Shown here: in pieces, positions 1 to 12,200 of the stretch
Position numbering within the stretch: the stretch's first letter is position 1
Layout of the letters: each line of letters starts with the position of its first letter
Origin: Rhabdornis inornatus
Lineage: Eukaryota; Chordata; Aves; Passeriformes; Rhabdornithidae
NCBI GenBank assembly: GCA_013397075.1
Contig: VWZS01009934.1
Location: forward strand, 1,550,001 to 1,614,000
Length of the DNA stretch: 64,000 bases
Direction: 5' to 3'
Position numbers and translations under genes: made by a program
The notes under the pieces: model-generated
What the model was told of the DNA's origin: nothing
What the model saw: the letters and a program-made list of their open reading frames with translations, nothing else
Databases searched by the model: none

Positions 1-3000
1 AAATACTGATCTGTGTAGCTCAGCATTCCTACTCCTGCCAGTGAAAGGTCAGACTAGTTCCTGGGAACCAATAAATCACAGACCATTTGGTCTATTACTT
101 TGCTTTAGTTAATGTTCTATATAAAGCACAGCCTTGATGTTGAATGCGATTTTTCTCCACAAAACTTTGAGACATCCTTTCAGTTTATCTCTGTCACCCA
201 AAATTGCTGTGATCTTATCTCTGTTTTAATTTATTTCAGAAATGCAGAGTTCCTAAACTGAGTGCACATCAGATAAAGATCTTATTATATGTCATTTTAA
301 CTTCTATGTCATTTTATTTTTCATTTATCGCCTGTGATCTTGCAATTTCATGATCCAAGTGAGAGAAATTTGGCCTCTGTTCACTGCTGGCAGCCTGAAG
401 TACTGCATTTTCACAGGCTATTTGTGGGCTATGAACACAGTATAATTGGCACCCAATAACCTGACACAGTGGGCCAGTAATATTTGCAATTGTTTCTCCA
501 GACCGACTTCATTTCAGGAGCTGGAGGAGGCAAATTAGAAAAACAAGGCAGTTTTTTGTTTGGTTGGGTTTTTTTCTGGGCTTAGTAGGGTCTATCTCTT
601 TCCCAGATTTTTGCTTTTTTTTTCCTTAGGCTTTTTTTTTTTTAGTCTGGTTTAAGCAGCACCTTACACCATTGAGGGAGCATCCAACTCCCACTTTTCA
701 TCCTCAAGGAAACTAGTTTTGTGTTCCAAGGTAGGAAGTCTCAACATTGTGTCAGCCACACAAACGTTGGGGATTGCTAAATATTGGGCTGGGGATCATA
801 AAAAATGGCTGAATAAGGAAAAGCAGCATTACATGAAACACACCAAAGATAGGCAGCATCGTCCCAGCTCCTTTGACTCTGTGCATTGATAAAAGTACCC
901 AGAGCCTTGAAAAGTGCCACGTCTTGCAGAAGGGAGCTCCTGACTTGCTCTGTACTTTTCAGCTTCCTCATCTTTTTCATAGAAATGCTCTAATGTTATT
1001 TCACACAATCTCAAATTTTTTCAGCCTTTCCATGAGGATTAAACAGCAGGGCTGTGCTCTAATTCAATTATTTCCATATTCTTTGCATACATGTACTGTG
1101 TCTTGTTCACTTCTTTTTCACAACCTGTATCCTGGGAGCTGCTATGAGATATGACTTCATATGCAACTCCTCTATACTAGGTGGTAAGTTAAACTGCCCA
1201 TATGAAAGTTAAATTATTTGAGTTTTGGTTTCATCTGAGTCTGCCCAACAAACCAACAAGCAAGAGAGAGATTTTTTTCCAAAGCAAATCCAGATTTCAT
1301 CCTTCAAAAACCTTCATACATTATTATGACATTAGGACTTGAGGACATTCCAACTTTATTTCAGTCTTGTTTGGAGAACGAAAAGGCATATGGCAATGAT
1401 TAAAGGCTACTCTTCTATAAAACAAAGAATAGAAGAAATTAATACAAGTTTTTGTCCGTAACAAAAGCTCCAGTGAACCAAAACTGTGTGATAGTCTAGT
1501 GAAGGATTAATCATGTTTCAAAAGATTGCAGAACATATTTTAAAAGTATTAGATGCCTACACAGATACATGTATACAAGGCAGGGGAGGGAAGGAATTGA
1601 GTGTATAAAACATATGCTTACCTGTGTGGAGAGATATATATATAGGTGTATATATATGTGTACATATATAAAAAATGATTGTGTTTCCAAAATCTTGCAT
1701 TCTATTTCTCGGCAGAATAATGTGGAGTAGAATTTGGTCCTCTTGTGCTTTTGATGAGGTGAGGATTTCTGTTCCACATTTCCAGTCAGTTACAGTAGAG
1801 AATTCAATCTAAGTGTTTGTATCGATTATGTGTAAAGGATGTGAATACAGAGGAAGCTGAGAGAGCCCAGATTAAAACCAGTAAAAAGTGCGGGTAAAAA
1901 TGAGACTGTAACATTTTATGCCAAATCCTGAATGACTTTCTACTTCCGTTTGTGCAACCATTCTACTTCATTATGTGTGACTGTACTTGATATGTAATTT
2001 CCTTCCATTCATGTGAGATGTGGCAAACAGAATTCATTTTTAAAAGCTTTTCTGCCTGAATGGACTGAACTTTTTGCATAATACTAAAGTACATCTGACA
2101 AAATCATGATCTGAAACCGAATATTTGCTACAGATATATTTTGTCAAAAATGGTCTCATAAAAAGCAGCAACAAACTTCCTATGGATAGGACAGTGTTTG
2201 GCCAGTAATAATTGTGAAAGCTGCATTATTTATAGATATCCTTACACTAAAGTACTGTCCTTTGATCTTTTTAGCTCAAAAATTTTTTGAGGAGCTTGCA
2301 TTTTTCAAATGGGTTTTGAATGCATTTTGCTTCTGAGTTTGAAGCCAAATCCTGTTCCTCTTAGGAGCCTTGCTGAGTATTTCCCTTTAACATATGTGTT
2401 TTGAGCACTGACTAGTGACCCTCCAGGGCAAAACTGACCTCTGTTATGGAGCAGGATGCTGCCATTGGAGAGCAAGGGGATTAAATGAGAACCCAAAATG
2501 GTATCATCATCTATGTTAAACTTCTCCTGTGTTTTTAGAGGTTTGGGGATTTTTAAAAATTCATTAAGGTATTTCTGACGTTAATGGTTTTGTATCTTAT
2601 TTTTCTACAATTTGACTAAATCTAACTATAATTATCCTAATATAAAAGTTCCTTTCAAAGATGGGAAGACCTGAATTTTAAGCCATTTGCTCAAGGCCCA
2701 TGGATTCAGACTATCTAGCAAGTTCACTGGCAGTGAGGAAGAAACACCACTCCCTTGTGACTTAAGGGTCAAAACCTCTAGAGGGTGTTTTAAACAAAAA
2801 GATCAACTGTGCTGAGATTTCTGCTACTAGTTCTAAGACATTGCACAAAATTACCTTGTTTTAAGATGGTTCAAATTGTTCACTGGCAGAAATCTAGCTG
2901 TAGCACATTTAGCCTGGGTTGCCAAATATCTGCAGGAACTTGACTTGTTAACCTGCTTGGAGCTCCACATGGCTGTACCTAGGCTGTCACTGGTTTAGGG

Positions 3001-3120
3001 CTGCTTTAGTTCAAGGGATGTACACACTGGCCTGCTGCTTGTAATGGGATTTCTGAAGTGATCACAAACTGCTGGATCAGCAGCAATGATTGAAGGCCAA
3101 ACGTTTCTTATTTCTTTCAG
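1..3120. other. ARHGAP28: ARHGAP28 intron upstream of first visible exon
   Basis: No exon for the upstream RhoGAP segment (arginine-finger region) could be read here. The stretch contains a T-rich block around 545-645 and an AT/GT dinucleotide tract around 1632-1672. Open frames are short and unremarkable. Confidence 0.7.
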
Positions 3121-3283
3121 AATCTCCATCAAGAACTTGAGGCAAAATTTTATGAAGACACTTTTGACTGGGACCAAGTACGAAATAATGATGCAGCGGG
3201 ACTGCTGAAAATGTTTATAAGAGAACTCCCAAGCCCACTCTTCACAGTAGAATATTTGCCTGCATTCATCACACTAGTAGAAA
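3121..3283 (+). CDS. ARHGAP28: ARHGAP28 exon a: RhoGAP domain, middle
   Basis: The acceptor tttctttcag precedes 3121 and the donor gtacgt follows 3283. It starts in phase 0 and ends with one extra base. It encodes NLHQELEAKFYEDTF through FITLVE. The Lys in AGLLKMFIRELPSPL corresponds to the conserved RhoGAP lysine that helps bind the GTPase (family knowledge). Confidence 0.95.
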
Positions 3284-6200
3284 GTACGTGGAAATGGAGA
3301 TAGTATGGACTGAAAATATGATAAAATGCAAGAGTAGACATTACATTTTTTTCTCTCTCCAACGTATATAGAGAAAAGTCATGTAATTTTTTTCTCTCTC
3401 TGAAGTAGAGAGAAAAGCAGACCCAGTGCTTTGCCTAAACATTTTAATTTTCTGCAAGATTTTGTTTTCAAAGGAGAAAGGTGTCTGCATTCAGCTAATA
3501 GCACAGTCTTGTTGTGTGAATAAAATAACAGTTTAATGTAAAATTTGAAACCTGTGAGTAAACAGTGACTTTTATATAAAGACTCTGATTCACATTAACT
3601 GTTAGGTTTCACAATTGAAAATTTCTGCAAGGTAAACTCAAATCACTGTCCTTTATCTACTGGACTACTGGACCTATTTTATTTTTGTTAAAGTTTATGT
3701 TGAGGTCAGACCATTGGCACAGAGATATGTGTGAGTGCAGAAAGGCAGCTGAGCTTTGTTTTCAGTGTACATACATCCTCTCAATTTCAGTACATTTTGT
3801 TCATTTCTCTTCCAGGAGGAATGCAATTATACCTTGCCATACCAATGACTTCACTGTAAAGTCACTTGAGCTAGGACAGACTGAAAGTCTCAGGATGGCG
3901 AATTTATTAGCAAATTGGTACAGAAAGCCGAGGATCTTTACATAAGGTTGCAGTCATGCTTTCAGTATCTCCATGAGTAGCTTAAAGGGCAGAAGGAGGT
4001 GACCTTTTCCCATAAACTTCACCCACCTGAGTGTGCTGCTTGTGAATCCCAGGTTGCATGCAGTTAAAACAGCTCAGCAGTTTGGAGAAGACTGAACAGG
4101 ACATGTCTGTGCAGAATAAAGTGACCTCATTCCCTACAACAAATACACAGATATCTAAGAGAAGCTAGCTAGTACTAAAAAATACTGGATTGTTACTATG
4201 TAGATAGAATTTTATAGCACCTTGTGTCCCTGTGTGACAAAGATCCAAGATGATGAGGAAAAACCCACTCATTAAGGGGATTTTATATTTGAGGAAAAGT
4301 ATATGGTTAATCAACACCTAAACATGCTAGTCCCAACTAGGCACTAGTTGGTATTTCTAAAACTGCTGGCACACAAGGTTTTTAGAACAAACCAATTGCA
4401 GTTGGGATTTCAAAAGCATTAATTATTCATGTCCTTAGAAATCTCCAAGATCAAGTTACAACTACAAGCTTTGCATCTGTTGATCATGCTGATGCCCGAG
4501 GCCAACAGAGACACAGCCAAGGTAAGTTCTTCATTTGCTATCACCTGCCATCTGTGGTGCTTTTGACTTTTAAATGAGAGACTCATATTTTTTAGATGCT
4601 ACACCAGGAAAATATTTGTCTGTGTTTCTGATGATTTCCTTGAAAAGATGTTCAAATTTCCTGGCTGTCATTTCTTTTACATGCAATTAAATAGTTACTG
4701 GGGGTATCCAACTGCTGGATCTTGGGCGTCATTATTATGGAGCACTCATTTCAAAGAGGCATATTCCTCACTTAGTTTGGACAAAGGAGGCCTGGTTTTT
4801 GTATTTTCTGTATAACTGAAATTCTCCAGGATGAATTTAAAAGAGGAGCTGACCTCTAGAAGCTTGCCTAGTGCACTCCTGGTACTGGAAGGGCATCTGT
4901 AGCACAGATGTCAGGAGCTCACCCTCAGCTGGCTTGCCTTACAAACCCATGCCCACCCCCATGCACTATTTCCTGAAACAAACACAGTGACTACAAGAAT
5001 TTTGGATGCTTGAGAGCTCCCAGATCTGACTGCAGCTATGTCCTGACCCTAAGAGATGCTGGTTGTATCTTTGGGCCTGTTTCTACATCAAGGAAACCTG
5101 AGTTAACCACTTCCTGGGAACCTCCAGATATTTTGTCAGGTCCCCAGCTCATCAGGACCATGCAGGTCTCCCACCTCTGAAAGCCTTTCAGTCAGTTTAG
5201 ATACAACTTTATGAGTTCAGGTGCCTTCTTTACCTGCATTTATGTATGCAGTAACAAGGGGCAAGAACAACAACTGTCTTCAAAGCACCTGGAGGACTAC
5301 TAATGCTCTGTAAAGAATGGGGGTTGCTTCGGCCACCGAAGTTCATTTGGGTACAGAGCTGCATATGTGTACCACGTGCTAGAGGAGTAGTCTTAATTAT
5401 TACTTTATTATTAATTAGGCTTTTGTACAAAGGTAGAAGTGATGACAAAACTCTCTACACAGCTCCTCTCTTTTGTCTGTTATGAGAATTTAGAAACTTC
5501 TCCAACACAGTTTCTACTTTGTAATTCTTGGGTTTGTAAAAATGTTTTAATTGCTATGTCAGGGTACAAAGACAGTGGCTTTAATTATATGGTTTTTGTG
5601 GTTTAACCAAGAGTCATCTGATACCTGTTATGGTTTAACCCCCTTCTTTCATCTTCCTTCCACTTTTTTATACTGAACAAAATGTCACGTAGTCTGGAAT
5701 ATCCCTTTGGTCACCTGTCCTGGCTGTGTTTCCTCCCAGTTTCTCTTACACCTCAGCATTGGGCAGTACAAAAAGCAGAAAAGGCCTTGCAAGGCTCTAA
5801 GCAAGGCCTGCCCAGTAATAACAAAAAAATCTATATTATTAACACTGTGTACAGCACAAGTCCCAAACATAATCCCATACCAGCCATCATGAAGAAAATT
5901 AACTCTACCCTGTCTAAAGCCATCACACCACCACACAGCCATTCCTTCATTCCTTCCCACTCCCAGTGAGATGAGTGAGAAAATTTTTAAAAAAAGTAAA
6001 ATTCATGGGTTGAGACAGTAACAGTTTAAGAGGACAGAAATGAATGGGAAAATAATGATTAATTAATTAGAACACACAAAACAAAATGGTGTACAATACA
6101 GTTGTTCACCACTCACTGACTGATGCCCAACCAGTTCTTGAGCAGTGGGCCCAGACCAGTTTTCCCACCAGTTTAGATACTGAGCACAATGCCATACAGT

Positions 6201-9200
6201 ATGGAATACCCCTTGGGAGTCAGCTGTCCAGCCTGTGTCCCCTCCCAAGTCCTTGCTGGCAGGGCAGCATGAGAAGCTAAAGATTACACTTGACTAAGTG
6301 TAAACACTGCCTAGCAACAACTAAAACATCAGTGCGTTATCAACATTATTCTTATCCTAAATCCAAAACACAGCCCTGTACAAGATACAAGGAGGAAAAT
6401 TAACTCTGTTCCAGCTGAAACCAGAACAGTGTTGCAGAAGGACTCATTGGTAGACCCCAACTCTAACCACAGCTGCAGTCTGTGCTATTTAATCATTCAA
6501 GCAAAATTCTGAATAAACAACCCAAAAGGGGAAATTAATTTCCTTTGGCTCTGCTGAGCATGTGGAGAAGTAACATCAATGAGCAACCACTTAGCTCTTC
6601 TTGCTTTTGTTATCCCAGAATAAAAGTCTGGGGGGTGCTGGCAGAAATTTCAGGTTGTATTACCTGTATGACTGGTGCAGATTTGGAGAGAGACCAGTCA
6701 CCTCAAGTGATGATGAAAAGCATGGGCCAGATATATCAAAATGGACACTTGGTAATCTATGAAGAAAGTAACTATTCCCTCACAATATGTGTATGTCTTA
6801 GCTCTACTATAGGATTCAGAGCCTTAGTGTAGACACTGTATTTGCCTTATAAATTTGTGACTATGCTCTAAGTGATAGATAATTTCTTAATGTGTATTTT
6901 GATGACATTAACTATTCCTCTGTGGTTGACACAGGTTGTTGTAACAACAAATATCAGAGTAATCCAAATACAATGAAAAAACACTAAATTTCACCTCCAA
7001 GTGCAAATGTAGCAGCCAGACGTGCATTTGAAAATGCTGCATTTCAAAAGTGAATTATTTCCTGAGATTAAACAAGTACTGTTTTTTTCCCAGGCCTTTC
7101 TTCAGTTCCTGAAGAAGGTGGTTGCTAATGAAGGGAAAAACAAGATGAATTTGTGGAACGTGTCTATGATTGTTGCACCAAACCTCTTCATCTACAAAGG
7201 GAAGCGTGCAAACCAACAAGAGATGCAAGCAGCCGCCACCACCGCGCACATTGTGCGGCTTTTAATCCGGTACCAGGACATCCTGTGGACAGTGAGTAGT
7301 GCTGGGGCCCCCTTTATGGTTCCATTGCAGTGCAGTATTTTGCTATATGCAGGAGATGTGCAGAAATCAGAATAAACTGACCTTCCAAGGAGAAACAGTT
7401 TCTTTGGAAACGAACTGGAGTCTTCCATATCTAGAATGAGGCACCCTGACAGATATTTCTAGATTGAGAGCTACCTTACTTATCTAAGACATCTGTTTTA
7501 GCATCAATTGCCTTCTGGAAGTACCTCTCCCACACCATTGTTTATACAGAGTGATGCATAGAAGAATGATTTAATCTGGATATGTAGGTGATATGTCTAA
7601 ACTTGAATGTGATTAGATGTCTGTTTAAAGTGTAGCCCACAGTAAAATGGGACAAAAGTGTGTGCAACTTTTTGGGCTTTTGAAGGTTGGTCTGAAGATA
7701 TTGACAGTCTCAGCTTGTTAGCTCATAACAGAGAGAGAGTATAATGGGGATTGCAAAGACTACCTCCTAATAAAGCTCCTGTAGCTGCAAACATCACTTC
7801 AAACTTTCATATGGTGTGAAAGATGAAATACAGTTTCACCAAAGGAATAACTGTAGGTTGTTAGAGGAAGCTACTGATTGCATGTATAAACAAAGTTTCT
7901 GCTGCCTAAAATTTGGTGCCCTTCAAAAGACCCAACGCATTGGGAAAAAATTACTGTATATTCTCAGATGTGGTTTCCTCCATCTAGGTCCCATCCTTCC
8001 TGATTTCCCAAGTGAGGAAAATGAATGAGGCAGCAATGAACAACAGCAAGAGACAGCTGATGTTTGACAAAGGAGTGAGAAAACTTCTGAGGAGAAAGAC
8101 CATGGAACGGGAGAGACCTGAAAGGCCAGAGGTGTGATAAAATGATACATGTTTCAAAGGCAACTTTAAACAGCCTCCCTCCTTTATCTCATGAAAGATT
8201 CTGGGTGTAGGGAGGAAATTTTGCCATACAAAATAAGCTGATTTGAGAGTTATCTTGGAAGGTGCGCTTCCCAGTTCAACATGCTTATAAGACAAAGTTT
8301 TGGGAATTGATTGAGAAAAGGTAAGGAAGGTAGAATGATTTCCAGCAGCCAAAGCTGCCAAGCTGGTTTTTAACCTGTTTTGTAAAAATGGTTATATGTG
8401 GACTGTCCCTGACAGCAATGATTCGTAGGTATTCAACAAATACATGTATCTGTAGCTGAGTAGTAGGATGGTCCATATTAGGATTAATTGCATTTATCCA
8501 TGTCCTGGTACAGTCCACTTGATATTCTCCTTGCAAGCTTTAGTCTTAGAGCTTTGCACTGACTTTGTAAGCAGAGAGAAAATTCGGTTTGCCTACCATA
8601 GACACCTAAACTGTGCCTAAATGTTAAGTGCCCAATGAAGTAGATTATGTTGTTATTCCCTCTATGGTCAGAGGAGAGAGGTGGATACTTTTGAGGATTT
8701 CCAGGGCTCCAGAAGTAGTTTGGACTTAAGAAAATCTGATAGAAAAACCTTTATTTGAAGGTCTTAAAGCCACCAACTTTTATCTACTGCCTAGAAACTT
8801 ACTTGGGGTATGCTGCTTTGACAGGCAACTAAAATTATTTTATATATTAGGTGCAAAATACAATTTGGGCAACAAGACATGTCATGTCTCCATGAACAAC
8901 ATACACGGTCCCTATAGCAACTTACATGGATTTCCAAGTAGAGCTATCTTTAATAACCTGAAGAGGAAGTATTTAGAGTCTTCCATGAATGTTTGAGAGA
9001 ATGAAGACTGGTGAATTTTAAGAGAAGTAATCAAGAAAATTGTAAAGGACTCTATAGTTGTTGAAGAATAGTCTTGAAGAACAAAAGAAAAGACCAGTTA
9101 GGAAGGAATGATATCACAAGACTATGAGACATAGAGAATGAGAGACCTAGTACAGACAAGAGAGAAAATGAAGAAGGCAATGTATGGGGGGAAAAGTAGA

Positions 9201-12200
9201 AAAATAATGTTATGTATGAATGGTGAATCAATTCTAATTCACCTTTCTCAAGAAATTGCCAGCGCTGACTGAAGTATTTTATGTAGGGTAGGACATATAT
9301 TGGTGCTGCAGATGGAGACAGAGATGTTTATTTTAAATGGCATTGTAGACTAATGTGCTGCAAAGTTAAATTCAGCCTGGGATGAGCACAGATAGACTTC
9401 TCTGAGGAGAGTCAATTACTGACGTCATTGCACCTTTGGGAAGTCCATTGATTGGAGTAATTGGCTTTACATCTAATAAAAATGAGGGTAGGCATGGCAA
9501 GGAGCTGAAATATGAAGGGTAAATTGGAGGCAAACTCTGTTTGGGTAACTGAGTTTAATGTTGAGAGCACTTAACACAGTCCCCAGGTCTCAGATGTTCT
9601 AAATTACACAGAGACAGAGACTGGAGAGACTATTGTGTTCTGGTCAGCATGGTATTAACTGGATTAGAACTGGAATGCAAACCTTGCTAATTGATTTATC
9701 CACCATTAATCATGGAAGAGTGCATAAACTTCATAGATGATCATTTGAACCCTACACAAGGTCAAATTTCAAATTAACAGAAGCCATATGGTACTTGATG
9801 TTTTAGTGTACACTCACTTCAATCTAGTTGAAGATATAGGAAGCAGAAACAGAGAACTGGATCTTTATGCCTCAGGAGAATTTCATCTTTAGAAGGAAGA
9901 ACAGATATTCTTAATTTTTATGTTTTCAAATAAACAGTTGGTTCAGTGACCAATGTTTACAGAAATAAGTTAAAGTTGCAATTCAAGGGCTTTACCCTGT
10001 GTGCATTTGTGTGCTACTTACCAAAGAATTTGTGTCTTTGTGTTGTATCTGATTTGTGTCTACAAATTTGCATTTGTATGACTATAAATGTCGTTTGAAT
10101 AGCCAAGAGAATGCAGGACAGTGAGTTTTGCAAGCAACCTCAAATGAGGTTGTAGAACTGCTACCAAATTGAGCTAGAGCAATATTTGCCTTAGACTTAC
10201 TCTATTGAATATTGATTTTAGGGAGCTGTCACTTTTCCTCCATACTTGCAGTCTGACATACCCGAGGGGGTGATCAGAGTTTATGCTCCACTGCATTCAA
10301 AAGTCTCTATGGCAATTCAACTCAACGGCCAAACAAAAGCCAAAGACATCCTGGCTCGATTCCACTGTGAAAACAGGTGGGTAAAGCACAGCATTTTGTT
10401 TTTCTGAACGACAATGTCAGAACTATAAATTAATAGATTTTTCCCACTTCAAAGATTCATTGTGTTACAAGAACTCTTTTTCTAATCTAAAATTATTAAT
10501 TTATGGTTATGTTGGTTAAAGAAATTTTAACCACTTATCTTACTCTTTTTATTTTACTTAATAATTGGTTCCTATACAGAATCAATCTGCCCTCCCTTTA
10601 GTAGACCACTATGAAAAATGTACATTAAACATATATATTACATACTTGCCACATAGAGAACCTAAAGGCGTTGATTTACATCTATCCATAAGTCTAGTAT
10701 GTTTTTATTTCTGTAAGGTAATAATTATTAACAGTTATGGGAAATGGTAAATTGTGTCTGAAAGTCTTTTCTGCAAAGTTCTTCCTATGTTACCACATAA
10801 TTCTGTTCTTTGAATAGATAATATAAAATAAATAATATAGAAGGTTTAGTTGATTGTGATGTTGTAATCTACCTCTGTAGCAGATTCATTATTCTGCAGT
10901 GGTCCATTTGGTAGAAGTTGTGGGTTTTGCTAAGGCAGTTAACAGGGGAAAAAATATCAAACTTTAGTTTACCATAGATGATGGGTGATAAGGCAATGGT
11001 TATAAAAGAAAGACAAACTGAAAGGTTTTTTTCCATCCTAGCCGTGGATCATCACAGAACATGAGAGGCCAGATACAAAGTTTACATGAAATTGGAGGAA
11101 ACATAGGTAGGTTCTCAATTTTGAAAATGAATTCTGAATGTCCTTAACCTCCTAAAACACCTCAGGGTAGTACTGTTTTGACACAGTTGGTTCTCTCCTA
11201 CCCTCCGGTTCCTTTGGAGGAAAGGAGCCTGACCCAAAAAGCTGTTAGAATCAATGTCATTATTTATTCCAACTCCAGAGTGCCAGGAGGGGCACCCCAC
11301 AGGAGAGAATGAACCCAGCGGCTGGATCTCAGCAGCACTTCTTACAGTCTTGCCAGATTCAGCTGACCTTTTGCTTACCTCTCTCACTCTGTAACTGAGA
11401 ATTTTTCTATGGTTAAGAGATCCTAATCTTCCCCATTGCAAGTACATTCCACCTTGCTGTCAAGCCTTTTTCCAAGACTTCTTTTTTCCTTACTATATGT
11501 AAGTGTTAACCTCTCACAAATAAAAATCCACAGAATTGTGAATTCAGACCCTGCCGATATGGGTGTTCTATACTCACACTAATCTGTGTGCTTTATTTAG
11601 ATTGCAAATTCCTTACAATAAGGCTTTTGTCTTCTTCTGTTTCATGCAGTGACACTTCTCATAATAATAACAACAGTGGCTTGCCCCACAAGTTTCTGGC
11701 CTAAAGGTCAAAAAACATATTTTAATTTGAGATTACACAATCCTGGCTCTCTCCCTTCTCTGTTCATACCAAAATTCCAGATGCTCTGTTGTAGTCAGTT
11801 GTGAATTTTCTGATTAGATTTTTCCTTATTTCTTCTAGATTCAGCTCTAAAGAGTTTCTGTAAAGGTATTACAAAACATCACAGACTTACTTCAGTAGCA
11901 ATCAGAAATCTGTATTTATTACTGATGATAACACAAAACTAGATTGGATTAGGGATTTGTTTTATCTGTCCAAACAGGATGACCAATTTATGCTAAAAGA
12001 GAAAAACAATCCTAAAGGCCTTGTGAAACAATCCCAAATACTCCTACGATGGTCTTCTAAAATACTGAGACATTTAATTTGCATCTTCATTTAAAATAAT
12101 TTTTATAGTCCTAGATCCTTCAGGGTATCTTAATCCACTGATTAAGCATTAATTCATTTATATTGCTTTCACTTGAATAAAATCATTAGGACCCCAGTGA

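Larger units (their letters stand above)
4522..7093 (+). other. ARHGAP28: ARHGAP28 intron with LTR insertion
   Basis: 2.6 kb between exons b and c. Apart from the two adjacent LTR pieces at 5626-6428, no repeat family or extra exon was recognised. Confidence 0.7.

Noticed and set aside
5682..6280. Overlapping open frames on both strands
   Set aside because: They lie in the LTR pair; LTRs are non-coding and no retroviral domain is present.
11115..11447. 110-codon minus-strand frame in the ARHGAP28 last intron
   Set aside because: No recognisable domain; composition ordinary. It might be an old repeat, but I cannot name one.
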